Origin: CAYFUF01 sp964346245
GTDB lineage: Bacteria > Bacillota > Clostridia > Tissierellales > Peptoniphilaceae
Direction: 5' to 3'
DNA: 39,189 nucleotides
NCBI GenBank assembly: GCA_964346245.1
Contig: CAYFUF010000014.1
Location: 1 to 39,189 of the forward strand
The notes under the pieces were generated by a model. It made no database searches. It had not been told where the DNA came from and saw only the letters and a list, made by a program, of their open reading frames with translations. The position numbers and the translations under genes were made by a program. Shown piece by piece: positions 22,428-31,862 of the stretch (the stretch's first letter is position 1; each line of letters starts with the position of its first letter).

Positions 22428-24557
22428 ATGGCTAATCAACCGGGGAGAAATAATAGCCCTAAAACACCAACCTATTACATCTTGATTGCCCTTGTCGTCC
22501 TCTTTGTCTTTAACCTGATTTTTGGAAGTCAGCTCATGTCTTCCAATCTAAAGGAAGTGACCTACTCCGAGTTCACGACCATGATCGAAGAAGGCAAAGT
22601 AGACAAAGTCGTAGCGGAATCGAATTTCTACCGCTTCGAGGCTAAGGACAATAACAATACAAAACGAGAATACAAGACTGGGCCTTGGAATGACACCGAA
22701 GCCCTAACACAATTATTACGGGACAACAATGTGGAATTTACGGCGGAGATTCCGTCCACACCAAACCCTATCCTGTCCTTTATCCTGAGCTTTATATTGC
22801 CCATCGGCTTGCTCCTATTCGTTGGACGAATGATGATGCGCAACATGGGTGGCGGCGGTGGCATGAACATCGGCAAGTCCAGCGCCAAGATGTATGTCAA
22901 GAATGACTCCAGAAAGACCTTCCATGACGTAGCCGGTCAAGATGAGGCAAAAGAGAGTTTGAATGAGATTGTTGACTTCTTGGACAAGCCAGCCAAGTAC
23001 ACTGAAATTGGCGCGGTCTGCCCTAAGGGAATCTTGCTCGTCGGCCCTCCAGGCACCGGTAAAACCCTGCTTGCTCAAGCGGTAGCTGGCGAAGCGGACG
23101 TTCCTTTCTTCTCCGCATCAGGCTCCGAGTTTGTCGAGCTTTTCGTCGGTAACGGTGCAGCCAAAATCAGAGACCTCTTCAAGGAAGCCAAGAAGAAGGC
23201 CCCCTGTATCGTCTTCATCGATGAGATCGATGCTATCGGTAAGAAGAGGGACAGCCACGGCCTAGGTGGAAACGATGAGAGAGAGCAGACCCTTAACCAG
23301 CTCCTCAGCGAGATGGATGGTTTCGAGGGCAACTCCGGTGTCGTCATCCTAGCGGCGACCAACCGCCCAGAAATTCTAGATCCAGCCTTGACCAGACCCG
23401 GCCGTTTCGACCGCCAAGTCCGTGTCGAGCTACCAGATATCATCGGCCGAGAGGAAATCTTGAAAGTCCACGCTAAGGATGTCAAGATGGACTCTTCCGT
23501 CGAGTTGAAGAACATTGCCAAGATGACCGCCGGCGCCTCCGGCGCCGACCTAGCCAACATCATCAACGAGGGTGCCCTCCGGGCCGTCCGCTTCAAGAGG
23601 GACAGGGTCATCGAGGAAGACCTAGTTGAATCGGTAGAAGTTGTCATCGCCGGCCAACAGAAGAAGAACTCTGTCATCACCGACCGGGATAAGAAGATGA
23701 TTGCTTACCACGAGGTTGGCCACGCCCTGGTTGCCGCAATGCAAAAGCATTCCGCACCAGTCACTAAGATTACCATCATCCCAAGAACTTCAGGCGCCTT
23801 GGGTTACACCATGCAGGTGGAGGAGGACGAGAAGGTCCTCATGACCGTTGGCGATATTTTCCAGCAAATTGTCACCCTGACCGGTGGCCGGACCGCTGAA
23901 GAATTAATTTTTGATACCAAGACGACAGGCGCTTCCAACGATATCGAGAGAGCAACCAAGATGGCAAGGGCAATGGTCACCCGCTTTGGCATGACCGATG
24001 AATTCAATTTCGTTGCCTTGGAAACCAACAGCAACCCCTATTTGGGTGGAGACGCTCATCTGCAAGCAGCACCAGGCACAGCTAAGGTTGTCGACGATAA
24101 GGTAAGAGAGATTATCTCCGATGCCCACCAGACAGCAACCAGCATTTTGAAAAAGCATATGCAGCAGCTCCACGACATTGCCTCCTACCTGTTAGAGAAA
24201 GAGACCATCACAGGGGAAGAATTCATGGATGTCCTCAACCGTAGCTTAGAATTCTACGGGATGGATTCCATCAGTGAGCTGAAGAAGCAGGAGGAAGCCG
24301 AGAAGAAGGCGCTGGAAGAGCGCCTAAACAACAGACTTAGCTCATCCCAGGACAGCCCAGTGACCGACCTGGATGGAGATAAGGGTGGTCATAAGACAGA
24401 ACAGAAGACCTCTGACCACGAACGAGTAGATCAAGAGAAAGAACAGGCAAAGGATGTCTACGTGGAACCTTTCGAGACAGGCCTTTCTATCGATGACGAT
24501 CCGCTCGATGACAATCCGCCACATCAGGACGATAACAACGACCCGACTAGGCGCTAA
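22428..24557 (+). CDS. ftsH: ATP-dependent zinc metalloprotease FtsH
   Basis: A membrane-anchored AAA+ protease of 709 aa for quality control of membrane and short-lived cytosolic proteins. TM1 is at about residues 16-35 and TM2 at about 115-135, with an extracytoplasmic domain between. Walker A GPPGTGKT is near residue 206, pore-loop FVG in FVELFVGNGAAK, Walker B CIVFIDEIDA and the SRH region ATNRPEILDPALTRPGRFDRQ. The zinc site HEVGH is at about 428-432. A charged 80-residue tail ends the protein. The usual tilS-hpt neighbours are absent; instead an SPFH gene diverges from it. Confidence 0.97.
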   Translation: MANQPGRNNSPKTPTYYILIALVVLFVFNLIFGSQLMSSNLKEVTYSEFTTMIEEGKVDKVVAESNFYRFEAKDNNNTKREYKTGPWNDTEALTQLLRDNNVEFTAEIPSTPNPILSFILSFILPIGLLLFVGRMMMRNMGGGGGMNIGKSSAKMYVKNDSRKTFHDVAGQDEAKESLNEIVDFLDKPAKYTEIGAVCPKGILLVGPPGTGKTLLAQAVAGEADVPFFSASGSEFVELFVGNGAAKIRDLFKEAKKKAPCIVFIDEIDAIGKKRDSHGLGGNDEREQTLNQLLSEMDGFEGNSGVVILAATNRPEILDPALTRPGRFDRQVRVELPDIIGREEILKVHAKDVKMDSSVELKNIAKMTAGASGADLANIINEGALRAVRFKRDRVIEEDLVESVEVVIAGQQKKNSVITDRDKKMIAYHEVGHALVAAMQKHSAPVTKITIIPRTSGALGYTMQVEEDEKVLMTVGDIFQQIVTLTGGRTAEELIFDTKTTGASNDIERATKMARAMVTRFGMTDEFNFVALETNSNPYLGGDAHLQAAPGTAKVVDDKVREIISDAHQTATSILKKHMQQLHDIASYLLEKETITGEEFMDVLNRSLEFYGMDSISELKKQEEAEKKALEERLNNRLSSSQDSPVTDLDGDKGGHKTEQKTSDHERVDQEKEQAKDVYVEPFETGLSIDDDPLDDNPPHQDDNNDPTRR

Positions 24558-24570
24558 ACAACCGTTAAGA

Positions 24571-24610
24571 AGGGCTTAAATTATTGATTTTCCAATGATT
24601 TAAGCCTTTT
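24571..24610 (+). terminator. Rho-independent terminator after ftsH
   Basis: GGCTTAAAT-T-ATTG pairs with CAAT-G-ATTTAAGCC, followed by TTTT. It lies 15 bp after the ftsH stop. Confidence 0.8.
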
Positions 24611-24655
24611 CAAATGGTAAGTTGCAATCTATAATAGAGAAAAAAGAGGAAAGAA

Positions 24656-26320
24656 ATGGGAGATCTTATAAAAGAAAAAGTCTATATCACAGGACATCGG
24701 GTGCCCGATACCGATTCCATATGTTCGGCTTTAGCTTATGCTGAGCTGAAAAACAGAATTGGGGATATGGAGGCAATCCCAGTCCGCCTCGGAGAGCTTA
24801 ACCAAGAAACACGTTTTGTTCTGGATTACTTTAAGGTGAAGGCGCCAGTCTACATGGACTCCATCAAGCCCTTGCTAAAAGATATTGAGATTGACCGAGC
24901 CCATGGAGTGTCCGGTTCTACTTCCCTGTCTAAGGCAAGCGAAATCATTGAGAACAACCACTTGAACAGCTTGGCTGTCGTGGACAACGATGAGAAGTTG
25001 GAGGGAATTGTTTCCCTATCCAATATCACCAAGACCTATGCCAACATCTGGGACGACACCATCATCGGTCGGTCGAATACCCCTTTGACCAACATCACCG
25101 AAGTATTGTCGGCCAAGGTGGTAGTTAAGCCAGATAAGCCAAGACCCTTCGATGGATCCTTCAATATCTATGCGATGCACCACCTGGACAACCAGCTCAT
25201 TAAAGAAAATGACATTGTCCTAGTGGGCGACCGTTTCGATGCCCAAAAAGATGCAATCGAAAGGGGCGTCTCCCTCTTGGTCCTCACCAATAACACTCAG
25301 ATGAGCGAGGAGCTCTGCGACCTTGCTCATGAGATGGGGGTAACGGTCATCTCGTCCAGCTTGACCACCTTTATCGCAGCCCGCATGATTCCCCAAGCGG
25401 TACCTATTTCCTTCCTCATGACTAAAAATGACATCGTCTGCTTCTATGAGGAGCAATCCTTGGAAGTCGTCCAAAAGAAGATGGCAGAGACCAGATTCCG
25501 CAGCTATCCTGTCCTTAACGCCAACAATGAGGTAATCGGCTCAATCAGCCGCTTCCACTTGATCAATGTTCGCAAGAAGAAACTCATTCAGGTGGACCAC
25601 AACGAGGCAAGCCAATCCATACCAGACATTGACCACGCTGAGATTATTGAAATTATTGACCACCACAGGGTCGCCAATGTGACGACCAGTCAGCCCATCT
25701 ACTTCCGCAATATGCCGGTAGGCTGCACATCTACCATCATTTCCCAAATGTTCTTCGAGCAGGGCATCCGCCCCAGCAAGGAGGCAGCAGGTCTCATGAG
25801 TGCGGCCATCATTTCCGACACCTTGCTCTTCCGCTCTCCAACCTCAACGGCCATGGACAAGTTAGCCCTAGAGCGCCTTGCCCCCATCGCTGGCATAGAT
25901 CCAGAGACTTTTGCCATGGAGATGTTCCGGGTAGGCACCGACCTGACGGGCAAGAAGCCAACGGAGCTTTTGACCCAAGATGTCAAGTTCTACACCATAG
26001 CGGATGTCAAGGTTAAGGTTGCCCAAGTCTTCACCATGAATCTGGGGGAAATCGATGATTTGATCAGCCGCCTAATTACCAGGATGAAGGAGCTGCTTGC
26101 TTCCCAGGAAGAGGACACCTATGTTTTGGCTATCACCGACCTCTTCAAAGAGACCTCTCAGATTCTCGTGGTCGGCCGTGGGGAAGAGGAGATTGCTTTG
26201 GAGTTTGGGCAAGTGTTGAGAGATCACTCCTTTATGGCCGATGGCGTCTTGTCTCGTAAGAAGCAGCTTATTCCGGTGATCAATCAGGCAATCAGCAAGT
26301 TGGTTCAGCAGGTTGGCTAG
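24656..26320 (+). CDS. Manganese-dependent inorganic pyrophosphatase with CBS and DRTGG domains
   Basis: A family II pyrophosphatase of 554 aa, longer than the roughly 310-aa basic form because regulatory domains are inserted. The DHH domain begins with GHRVPDTDSICSA. The insert (about 65-300) holds two CBS motifs around a DRTGG-like part (GSTSLSKASEIIENNHLNSLAVVD... and TRFRSYPVLNANNEVIGSIS...). The core then resumes with VDHNE, IEIIDHHR and PVGCTSTI, and the DHHA2 domain ends the protein. It hydrolyses PPi in the cytoplasm; CBS domains in such enzymes bind adenine nucleotides. Confidence 0.94.
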   Translation: MGDLIKEKVYITGHRVPDTDSICSALAYAELKNRIGDMEAIPVRLGELNQETRFVLDYFKVKAPVYMDSIKPLLKDIEIDRAHGVSGSTSLSKASEIIENNHLNSLAVVDNDEKLEGIVSLSNITKTYANIWDDTIIGRSNTPLTNITEVLSAKVVVKPDKPRPFDGSFNIYAMHHLDNQLIKENDIVLVGDRFDAQKDAIERGVSLLVLTNNTQMSEELCDLAHEMGVTVISSSLTTFIAARMIPQAVPISFLMTKNDIVCFYEEQSLEVVQKKMAETRFRSYPVLNANNEVIGSISRFHLINVRKKKLIQVDHNEASQSIPDIDHAEIIEIIDHHRVANVTTSQPIYFRNMPVGCTSTIISQMFFEQGIRPSKEAAGLMSAAIISDTLLFRSPTSTAMDKLALERLAPIAGIDPETFAMEMFRVGTDLTGKKPTELLTQDVKFYTIADVKVKVAQVFTMNLGEIDDLISRLITRMKELLASQEEDTYVLAITDLFKETSQILVVGRGEEEIALEFGQVLRDHSFMADGVLSRKKQLIPVINQAISKLVQQVG

Positions 26321-26399
26321 GTCTTGCCGTTTATCCTTAGTTCATTCGATTTGTCGGTTGAGCTTACGGTAAGATAAGTGAAAAGAAAGCGTGTAGCAG

Positions 26400-27494
26400 A
26401 TGAAAAAAGCACAGTGGAAGGAAGGGGAAGACACTCTGGTTGTCGACCTGGATGTCAAGCAAGCGAATTGGAGTCAATCACCGGCATTGGAATTGGCTAA
26501 GGATTACCTCTTAGCCGGGCAGCTGGTCTCCTTTCCCACCGAAACCGTCTATGGCTTGGGTGGGGACGGCTTGAATCCAGAAGCCTGTCTGAACATATTT
26601 GGGGTCAAGCGAAGACCGGCGGATAACCCTCTCATTCTCCATGTGGACAGCTTGGATATGGCCAAGCGCTTAGTGACAAAAGAAGCGGGCAATGTGATGG
26701 ATAAGTGGGAAGGGGTGTTGGCGAAGTTATGGCCCGGTCCCTTAACCTTGATCTTCCACCGCTCTGAACTTGTTCCTGATGTGGTGACTGCAGGCGGAGA
26801 CACGGTGGCTATCCGGATGCCTGACCACCCCATCGCAAAGGCTTTAATCCAGATGACGGAGAAACCTATCGCTGCCCCATCGGCTAACCGATCGGGCAGG
26901 CCCAGCCCAACCAATGCCCAGGATGTCTATGAGGACTTGGCGGGGGCAATCCCCCTGATTGTGGATGGGGGCGAATGCAACATTGGCATCGAGTCCACGG
27001 TGGTGGATATGACGGGGGCCTATCCCATTATTTTGCGGCCGGGCTTCTATACGAAAGAAATTCTGGAAAGCCACTTTGGACAGGTAGGTTATGATGAGGC
27101 AATCCTTGGCGAGAACCAGGTGCCTAGGTCGCCTGGGCAGAAGTACAGGCACTATGCTCCTAGGGCGGAGATGATGATCTTTGTCGGAGACCTCGACCAA
27201 GTCGATCGGTGCTTGCAAGAAGAGGCCGTTAAGAAAGAGCATGAGGGTAAGCGGGTTGCCGCCCTTATCTTTGAAGAAAACGAGATTCCCCAAGGGATTG
27301 ATGATATAATTGTACAGAGTTCGGTGCATGACCCAGAAACTATGAGCCACACTCTCTTCAGTAATCTGAGAGAGTTGGACCGGCGGGGTGCGGACCTAAT
27401 CTTAGCGGTCGGCTTCAATGAGGTCGAAGGCCTAGCGGTTTCTATTATGAATCGAATGAGAAAATCGGCATCAAATCACGTGATAATTTGCTAA
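26400..27494 (+). CDS. L-threonylcarbamoyladenylate synthase (Sua5 type)
   Basis: Makes threonylcarbamoyl-AMP from threonine, bicarbonate and ATP for the t6A37 modification of ANN-decoding tRNAs. The 364-aa length shows the long Sua5 form (YrdC domain plus C-terminal Sua5 domain), as in B. subtilis YwlC. YrdC motifs are VSFPTETVYGLGGDG near residue 44, KRRPADNPLILHV near 72, APSANRSGRPSPTN near 160 and IESTVVDM near 195. The C-terminal domain starts after SPGQKYRHYAPRAEM near 255. It lies 79 bp after the pyrophosphatase gene, probably in the same transcript. Confidence 0.93.
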   Translation: MKKAQWKEGEDTLVVDLDVKQANWSQSPALELAKDYLLAGQLVSFPTETVYGLGGDGLNPEACLNIFGVKRRPADNPLILHVDSLDMAKRLVTKEAGNVMDKWEGVLAKLWPGPLTLIFHRSELVPDVVTAGGDTVAIRMPDHPIAKALIQMTEKPIAAPSANRSGRPSPTNAQDVYEDLAGAIPLIVDGGECNIGIESTVVDMTGAYPIILRPGFYTKEILESHFGQVGYDEAILGENQVPRSPGQKYRHYAPRAEMMIFVGDLDQVDRCLQEEAVKKEHEGKRVAALIFEENEIPQGIDDIIVQSSVHDPETMSHTLFSNLRELDRRGADLILAVGFNEVEGLAVSIMNRMRKSASNHVIIC

Positions 27495-27619
27495 TTTTGA
27501 TGTCAATACTTACTTTTGGTGGTACAATAATTTGATGAAAATTTTTGTACTTCATTTTCATGCAATGAAATCGGAAAGAAAATTAACTTAATACTATTGG
27601 GACAAATCAGGAGGAATTT

Positions 27620-28249
27620 ATGGGAAAAGTAACCGTTGTTGATCATCCACTAATCAAGCACAAAGTTTCTATTCTGCGCCAAAAAGATACTGGTACGAAT
27701 GAATTCCGCCGTCTGGCTAATGAGATTGCAATGCTAGAGGCATACGAAGCAACCCGCGACTTAGAATTAGAAGAATACCCCATCGAAACTCCACTAGAGA
27801 AGACAACGGGTTACCGCTTATCTGGTAAAAAGCTAGCTTGCGTACCTATTCTACGCGCTGGTTTAGGAATGGTCGATGCCTTCTTGGATATCGTTCCTAC
27901 TGCTCGAGTAGGACACATCGGTCTTTACCGTGATCCTGAGACGTTTAAAGCGATTGAATACTATATCAAGTTACCTCAAGACGTTTCTGAGCGCGAAATC
28001 TTCGTCTTAGATCCTATGGTGGCAACGGGTAATACTCTGGAAGCGGCTATCGGCATGCTGAAGGAACACGGCTGCAAGAATATCCGTGTTATTGCCCTGA
28101 TTGCAGCTCCTGAAGGATTAAAGCTACTTCAAGAAAAACACCCTGACGTTGATATCTATATTGCAGCTCTTGACCCATGCCTAGACGACCATATGTACAT
28201 TCGCCCAGGTTTAGGTGATGCAGGCGACCGTCTATTTGGAACAAAATAG
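27620..28249 (+). CDS. upp: Uracil phosphoribosyltransferase
   Basis: Salvages uracil with PRPP to UMP. The 209-aa product has all Upp hallmarks: HPLIKHKVSILR at the start, PILRAGLGMVDAFL near residue 75, the PRPP-binding LDPMVATGNTLEAAI near 130 and the C-terminal PGLGDAGDRLFGTK. CAGGAGG lies just before the ATG. The 125-bp upstream region is AT-rich with a TACAAT (27523-27528), so it probably has its own promoter. Confidence 0.97.
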   Translation: MGKVTVVDHPLIKHKVSILRQKDTGTNEFRRLANEIAMLEAYEATRDLELEEYPIETPLEKTTGYRLSGKKLACVPILRAGLGMVDAFLDIVPTARVGHIGLYRDPETFKAIEYYIKLPQDVSEREIFVLDPMVATGNTLEAAIGMLKEHGCKNIRVIALIAAPEGLKLLQEKHPDVDIYIAALDPCLDDHMYIRPGLGDAGDRLFGTK

Positions 28250-28325
28250 AACTTTCGCAATAAAATCATCAGTTATGATATAAGAGACTTGCTCTTGTAA
28301 TTGATGTTTCAAAAAGGAGAAAGTC

Positions 28326-29594
28326 ATGGAATATTTTAGAATTAGAAATAGTGGCCCGCTGAAAGGTTCCGTCAAAGTTAGCGGTGCAAAGAATGCTGCC
28401 CTCCCTATATTAGCAGCATGCCTTTTGGGTACAGAGGGAATTATCCTTTCGGACCTACCCCCGCTGAAAGATGTGGAGGTCATGGTTGAAGTCTTGAAGG
28501 CCCTAGGCTGCAAAGTAGAGTATGAGGATGAAACTACCTTGCACATTGACCCCTCACAGGTCAACTGCACGGAGGCTCCTTCGGATCTCATGAATAAGAT
28601 GAGGGCGTCCTTCCTCGTTATGGGCCCTTTACTTACTCGCTTTGGCAAGACTAACACGAGAATGCCTGGTGGTTGCAATATTGGAAAGAGGCCTGTGGAC
28701 CTTCATCTCAAGGGTTTTGAAACGCTTGGTGCAACTATCGATGAAGACCCCGAGGCAATCGGCGCAGTTGCTCCTGAAGGAGGCCTAGTTGGTAAATCCG
28801 TTTACCTAGACTTCCCATCGGTTGGTGCAACGCAGAATATCATGATGGCGGCGACCCTAGCCAAGGGAGAAACCAGAATCGAGAATGCTGCTAAGGAGCC
28901 AGAGATTGTTGACCTCGCCAACTTCTTGACCAAGATGGGCGCAAGAGTCCGCGGTGCTGGTACATCCAACATCATTATCGAAGGGGTAGAAAAGCTTACG
29001 GGAGCTAGCCACAATATTATTCCTGACCGAATCGAAGCAGCAACCTTCCTCGTTGGTGCAGCGATGACTGGCGGAGATGTGCGGGTGGAGAATGTCATTG
29101 CCTCCCACATTCGCCCTATCATTGCCAAGCTGATTGAAGTAGGCTGCGAAGTTGTTGAAAATGAAGATGAGGACGTGATCGAGGTAAGGGGAACGGACAA
29201 GCTCAAAGCAACCAAGATTAGAACCCTACCTTATCCGGGATTTCCGACGGATGTTCAGGCTCAGTTTATGGCCCTCATGACGGTTTGCGAGGGAATGAGC
29301 CAGGTGGAGGAGACGGTTTTCGAGAACCGCTTCATGCACGTGGAGGAGCTATCCAAGATGGGTGCTCTGATCATTACCGAAGGAAAGACGGCTGTCATCC
29401 GTGGGACCAAGGAAATCGTCGGCGCTAAGGTGAAGGCGACGGACTTGCGGGCGGGAGCAGCTTTGGTCCTAGCTGGCTGTGTCGCTAAGGGCGAAACAGA
29501 AGTTCACGACATTTATCATATCGATCGAGGTTACTACCACTTAGAAGATAAGCTGAGAAATCTAGGGGCAGATATCGAGCGAATAACTGAATAA
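28326..29594 (+). CDS. murA: UDP-N-acetylglucosamine 1-carboxyvinyltransferase MurA
   Basis: Catalyses the first committed step of peptidoglycan synthesis, moving enolpyruvyl from PEP to UDP-GlcNAc. The 422-aa length is normal. Lys and Asn of SGAKNAALPI near residue 20 are present, and so is the catalytic Cys in MPGGCNIGKRPVDLHLKG near 118, which predicts fosfomycin targeting. RGGAALVLAG-type residues appear as LRAGAALVLAG near 378. AAAGGAGA lies before the ATG. It is 76 bp after upp with no clear terminator between. Confidence 0.96.
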   Translation: MEYFRIRNSGPLKGSVKVSGAKNAALPILAACLLGTEGIILSDLPPLKDVEVMVEVLKALGCKVEYEDETTLHIDPSQVNCTEAPSDLMNKMRASFLVMGPLLTRFGKTNTRMPGGCNIGKRPVDLHLKGFETLGATIDEDPEAIGAVAPEGGLVGKSVYLDFPSVGATQNIMMAATLAKGETRIENAAKEPEIVDLANFLTKMGARVRGAGTSNIIIEGVEKLTGASHNIIPDRIEAATFLVGAAMTGGDVRVENVIASHIRPIIAKLIEVGCEVVENEDEDVIEVRGTDKLKATKIRTLPYPGFPTDVQAQFMALMTVCEGMSQVEETVFENRFMHVEELSKMGALIITEGKTAVIRGTKEIVGAKVKATDLRAGAALVLAGCVAKGETEVHDIYHIDRGYYHLEDKLRNLGADIERITE

Positions 29595-29618
29595 GCACAC
29601 ATCTGAAAGGAAAGTGTC

Positions 29619-31862
29619 ATGCAAGTAATGGGAACGGTGTCATCAATTCGATTTCGTAATGAAGAGAATGGTTGGACCGTGCTCGTTCTGTCGACGGAAG
29701 ACGGGGATATTACTTGTACTGGCACTTTTTTATTTATCCAAGAAGGAGAGCTGTGGGAGATGGACGGAGAGTTTATCTTCCACGAGAAGTTCGGCCAACA
29801 GATTCAAGTGAAGGTGGCAAAAAAGCAGGTCCCGAAAACTACAGACCAGATTGAGCGCTATTTGTCTTCAGGCCTAATTCCCCATATCGGGCCCAAGACG
29901 GCTAAAAAGCTTGTGGACAAGTATGGTGAGAAGGTAATCGACAAGATTCTAGAGGACGAGAAGACCCTTCTGAAAATTCCTGGCATCGGCAAGAAGAAGG
30001 CGGGGGCAATCCGCCAGGCGCTAGCCGACCAAGAGGAGAACAGGGAAATCTCTATCTTTTTGCAAAGCTTGGAGATTGGACCCAAGACGGCTGCCCAGAT
30101 TATACAAACCTACGGAGACCAGACGATACCTGCCATTGAAAAAAATCCCTACCAGCTCATCGATGATGTGGACGGGATTGGCTTTCGACTTGCGGATAAG
30201 ATTGCAAGAAACTACGGTATTGAGGATGATTCACCCTTCCGCTTGAAGGCGGCTATCCTCTATCTTTTACAGAGGGAGGCAAGGGATCAGGGCTTAAGCT
30301 TCTTGCGGCGAGAAGAGCTGGAGACGGGCATGGCCAAGCTTTTGGGCAAGGCACCTGAAGACTTGGACCGCCTGCTCTTCGATTTGGAAATTGCGGGCAA
30401 GCTCAAGCATGACCACAAGAATGACCGCTGGTATGAAAAAGAGCTCTATGAGGTAGAAAATGAGATCGCCAACAAGTTAGCCCAGATGGTGGCTTATCCT
30501 CTGATTGACCGCTTGGACTTCGACCCACTCCTGGTGGAAGTGGAGATGGGGGTTAGGCTCGCGGAAAAGCAGATCGATGCGATTGACCTTGCCTCCAAAA
30601 ACCAGATTATGGTTCTGACCGGCGGCCCTGGAACGGGCAAGACCACCGTCTTGAAGGCAATCCTGACCCTGTTTGATAAGAACGGCCTGAACACGGTGCT
30701 AGCGGCACCGACTGGTCGTGCCGCTAAGCGGATGGAAGAGTCTACGGGTAGAGCTGCAATCACCCTGCACCGCCTCTTAGGCTACCGGGGTGGCAAGGAT
30801 GGGGATAGCCTAAAGCCCGAGAAAAATGAGGACGATCCGCTGACTTGCGATGCCATCATCATCGACGAGGCGAGCATGATTGACATCTTCCTGATGGGTA
30901 ACCTGATGAAGGCGGTCATGCCAGAGACCCGACTAGTTTTCGTGGGCGATATCGACCAGCTTCCCTCCGTGGGACCCGGCAATGTCCTCCAGGACCTGAT
31001 CCAGTCCCAAATTATTGCTACGGTTAAGCTGGATACCATCTACCGGCAAAGCGCCGAGTCTTTGATTGTGACCAACGCCCACCGCATTAACCACGGGGAA
31101 GAGCCCATCCTCAACCAGTCGGATAAGGATTTCTTCTTCCTACCAACGGCGAACGCTGTGGACGCCTTGGATGTCATCATCGACCTGGTCATCCGCCGCC
31201 TACCTAGCCATTACGGACTCAAAGCCAAGACCGATATTCAAGTCCTGTCCGCCATGAAAAAAGGACCATGCGGCGTTGAAAACCTCAACCTCAGCCTCCA
31301 GCAGGCCTTGAACCCTAAGAATCCCAAGAAGCATGAAATCGAAGTCAGAGACCAAGTCTTCCGGGAGGGGGACTCGGTTATGCAGTCGCGCAACAACTAC
31401 AAGATGACCTGGAAAGAGAGGCCTTCTGCAAAAAGCAGCCTCCTTCACGGAGATGAGGAGATGGTGGAAGGGGAAGGCGTCTACAATGGCGACTTCGGCC
31501 TGATTGAACGGATTGACCCCGAAGGTGAATGGCTGGAAGTGGATTTTGAGGGCCGCTTAGCTCGCTATAGCGAAGAGGACTTTAAGGATTTGATTCACTC
31601 CTTTGCCATCACCATCCATAAGTCCCAAGGTTCGGAATTCCCCTGTGTGGTCATTCCCTTGGTGGCAGGACCGCCGATGCTTCTAACCAGAAATATCCTT
31701 TATACGGCAATAACCAGAGCAAAGAAGCTGGTCGTCTTGGTCGGCAGCCAGAATATGTTAAACGCAATGATCAAGAACAACCTGATCAAGGACAGGAACT
31801 CCTCCTTGGATGAGCACCTCCGCCACTACTATAACTTGCAGATCGGTTTACGCGATGACTAG
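29619..31862 (+). CDS. recD2: ATP-dependent RecD2-type DNA helicase
   Basis: A superfamily 1B helicase of 747 aa, moving 5'-3', found in bacteria lacking RecBC and involved in repair and fork stability. The N-terminal OB-like region (VMGTVSSIRFRNEENGWTV) is followed by helix-hairpin-helix repeats (LKIPGIGKKKAGAI near 120; DDVDGIGFRLADKIA near 185). Motif I GGPGTGKTT is near residue 338, motif II IIIDEASMID near 414, motif III VGDIDQLPSVG near 445, and the end motif HKSQGSEFP is near 670. It overlaps the comFC start by 8 bp. Confidence 0.96.
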   Translation: MQVMGTVSSIRFRNEENGWTVLVLSTEDGDITCTGTFLFIQEGELWEMDGEFIFHEKFGQQIQVKVAKKQVPKTTDQIERYLSSGLIPHIGPKTAKKLVDKYGEKVIDKILEDEKTLLKIPGIGKKKAGAIRQALADQEENREISIFLQSLEIGPKTAAQIIQTYGDQTIPAIEKNPYQLIDDVDGIGFRLADKIARNYGIEDDSPFRLKAAILYLLQREARDQGLSFLRREELETGMAKLLGKAPEDLDRLLFDLEIAGKLKHDHKNDRWYEKELYEVENEIANKLAQMVAYPLIDRLDFDPLLVEVEMGVRLAEKQIDAIDLASKNQIMVLTGGPGTGKTTVLKAILTLFDKNGLNTVLAAPTGRAAKRMEESTGRAAITLHRLLGYRGGKDGDSLKPEKNEDDPLTCDAIIIDEASMIDIFLMGNLMKAVMPETRLVFVGDIDQLPSVGPGNVLQDLIQSQIIATVKLDTIYRQSAESLIVTNAHRINHGEEPILNQSDKDFFFLPTANAVDALDVIIDLVIRRLPSHYGLKAKTDIQVLSAMKKGPCGVENLNLSLQQALNPKNPKKHEIEVRDQVFREGDSVMQSRNNYKMTWKERPSAKSSLLHGDEEMVEGEGVYNGDFGLIERIDPEGEWLEVDFEGRLARYSEEDFKDLIHSFAITIHKSQGSEFPCVVIPLVAGPPMLLTRNILYTAITRAKKLVVLVGSQNMLNAMIKNNLIKDRNSSLDEHLRHYYNLQIGLRDD

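Noticed and set aside
23075..23680. A 201-codon minus-strand open frame inside ftsH
   Set aside because: It is fully antisense to the conserved AAA domain of FtsH, Ser/Leu-rich and without a binding site.
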